Origin: Actinomycetales bacterium
GTDB taxonomy: Bacteria; Actinomycetota; Actinomycetes; Actinomycetales; Actinomycetaceae
Direction: 5' to 3'
DNA length: 5,262 nucleotides
NCBI GenBank assembly: GCA_012513625.1
Contig: JAAZBW010000147.1
Coordinates: 1-5,262 of the forward strand
The notes beneath the pieces are model-generated. The model made no database searches. It saw only the letters and a program-made list of their open reading frames with translations, and was not told where the DNA came from. Below, piece after piece: positions 4,103-5,262 of this stretch. Every line of letters starts with the position of its first letter. Within the stretch, counting starts at the first letter, position 1. The position numbers were made by a program, and so were the translations under genes.

Positions 4103-5262
4103 ATGGCCACCAAGTCCTTCTGGCGCGCCGCTGCCATCGGCATGACCACGCTAGCCATGGCTGTTGCAGGCGGATGCGCCCGTCCTGGTGACGACACTCC
4201 CACCCAGCAGCCGGCGCCCACCACGGCAGGTGGCGACGCTGAAACTGACGCCCCGACTGGCGAAAACGAGACCGCGGATGCGGCTCCGGCCTCCGGCGAT
4301 CCCATCCGGATCGGATTCACCGGCGTAATGTCCGGGCCCTCTGCCTCCGCCGGCATTGGCCTGCTCGAGGGGCTCGAGATCAAGATCAACGAGATCAACG
4401 CTAACGGCGGGCTCCTTGACGGACGCCCGATCGAGCTTGTGGAACGCGATCACGGCACCAACCCCGATACCGCGATCTCCAACATCCGCGAACTGATCGA
4501 GGTGGAGGAGGTGGTGGCACTCGTGGGTGAGTCCACGACCGGGCCTCTCCTCGCCACCGCCGCGATCGCCAACGAGGCCGGAGTGCCGTGGGTGGTGGCC
4601 GGTGGAACCGGAACCGCCGCAACGCAGCAGCCGGACCCCAACTTCATCTTCCGCGTGAGCCTCGTGGACGACGAGCAGACCATGTTCGTGGCGCAGGAGG
4701 CGCTCGAGCGTGGCGAGCGGATCGCCCTCATGACCGACACCACCGGACTCGGCCAGGGCGGACAGCTGAACCTGCTCGAGGCCTTCACCGAACTGGGCGT
4801 GACCCCGGTGGCGAATGAGACCTTCAACGTTGGTGACACGGACATGACATCCCAGCTCTCGCGCGTCCAGGCAGCCGACGCCGACGTGATCATCTTCTGG
4901 GGAGTGGGCCCGGAGGCCGCCCAGGTGCGGCGCGGTATGGCCTCACTCGGCATGGAGCAGCCCATGATCGCGAACTGGGGCCTCGGAATGCCGAACTACC
5001 CCGAGCTTGCAGGTGACCTCGCCAACGGAACCCTGGTGGTGCAGGCCTTCTCCTTCTACGAGACCGAAGACCCCCTGGCTCTCCGGGTGCTGGAGGACTT
5101 CAGCGAGACCTTCGGGACCGACCGGATGACCTTCATCCAGGAGTTTGTCAACGCCTACGACGCTATGGGCCTGCTGGCCGACGCCATTGAGAAGGCCGGC
5201 AGCACCGACCGCGACGCCATCCGTGAAGGACTGCTCGAGGCCCAGTTCCAGGGTCTGATGAA
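4103..5262 (+). CDS. HAAT-type ABC transporter substrate-binding lipoprotein (LivK-like), partial at window end
   Basis: 386 residues are visible and no stop occurs before the window ends; family members are usually 380-430 residues, so most of the protein is present. ATG 4103 has a good ribosome binding site. Residues 1-25 form a lipoprotein signal: basic start (MATKSFWR), hydrophobic stretch and a lipobox-like AGGC with Cys25 as the lipid-anchored residue. Residues 26-66 are a flexible linker rich in Thr, Ala, Pro, Gly and acidic residues. The binding fold begins at PIRIGFTGVMSGP (67-79) and shows family landmarks: INEINANGGLLDGRPIEL (95-112), GESTTGPLL (142-150, likely ligand-binding loop), GVPWVVAGG (160-168) and DVIIFWGVGPEAAQ (261-274). 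It should sit outside the membrane and deliver a ligand to LivHMGF-like permease and ATPase subunits, perhaps encoded beyond the window. Family ligands include branched-chain amino acids, amides, urea and aromatic acids. The catabolic neighbours favour an aromatic or carboxylic acid, which is inference. Confidence 0.93.
   Translation, partial: MATKSFWRAAAIGMTTLAMAVAGGCARPGDDTPTQQPAPTTAGGDAETDAPTGENETADAAPASGDPIRIGFTGVMSGPSASAGIGLLEGLEIKINEINANGGLLDGRPIELVERDHGTNPDTAISNIRELIEVEEVVALVGESTTGPLLATAAIANEAGVPWVVAGGTGTAATQQPDPNFIFRVSLVDDEQTMFVAQEALERGERIALMTDTTGLGQGGQLNLLEAFTELGVTPVANETFNVGDTDMTSQLSRVQAADADVIIFWGVGPEAAQVRRGMASLGMEQPMIANWGLGMPNYPELAGDLANGTLVVQAFSFYETEDPLALRVLEDFSETFGTDRMTFIQEFVNAYDAMGLLADAIEKAGSTDRDAIREGLLEAQFQGLM

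Noticed and set aside
3430..4398. Antisense frame of 322 residues across the hydratase end, the gap and the binding-protein start
   Set aside because: It overlaps two well-supported genes on the other strand, has low-complexity Ala/Ser/Arg composition and no family motif. Its length is explained by the scarcity of stop codons in GC-rich sequence.
4588..4818. Plus-strand frame of 76 residues inside the binding-protein gene
   Set aside because: It is an out-of-frame reading of the conserved binding-protein fold, dominated by Arg and Gly.

Overview
The window reads as a GC-rich actinobacterial chromosome. The evidence is strong G/C bias at third codon positions, a lipobox-bearing solute-binding protein, GTG/TTG start candidates, and a regulator gene that looks leaderless. 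The species cannot be named from this sequence. Nothing suggests a phage, insertion sequence, CRISPR array, tRNA or rRNA. All genes share the same codon style, so there is no sign of recent transfer.

Layout. (1) Bases 1-157 hold the C-terminal end of an unidentified protein, tentatively like the tail of a 3-hydroxyacyl-CoA dehydrogenase. (2) 201-1016 (+) encodes a divergent crotonase-superfamily protein that has lost both standard hydratase glutamates. (3) 1019-1756 (-) encodes an IclR-family regulator that converges on the crotonase, with two bases between the stop codons and a perfect 16-bp palindrome across them. (4) 1757-1861 is a divergent control region with nested inverted repeats, including two tandem elements spaced like the classical IclR operator. 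(5) 1862-3085 (+) encodes a thiolase very like 3-oxoadipyl-CoA thiolases. (6) 3098-3901 (+) encodes a canonical enoyl-CoA hydratase, 12 bp downstream and surely in the same operon. (7) 3902-4102 is a 200-bp non-coding stretch with another GGAA-N5-TTCC element, a possible terminator and a potentially structured leader. (8) 4103-5262 (+) encodes a lipoprotein substrate-binding protein of a branched-chain-amino-acid-type (HAAT) ABC transporter, cut by the window end.

How the parts may work together. The hydratase and thiolase supply two late beta-oxidation-like steps (hydration of an enoyl-CoA, thiolytic cleavage of a 3-oxoacyl-CoA). The thiolase family points to a dicarboxylyl-CoA such as 3-oxoadipyl-CoA, as in phenylacetate or protocatechuate catabolism. 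The IclR protein probably controls the divergent thiolase-hydratase operon and itself. The HAAT binding protein may capture the substrate that feeds the pathway. The substrate is not determined by this sequence. I found no wholly new system; the most interesting parts are the atypical crotonase, the repeated IclR-like operator elements and the possible structured leader before the transporter gene.
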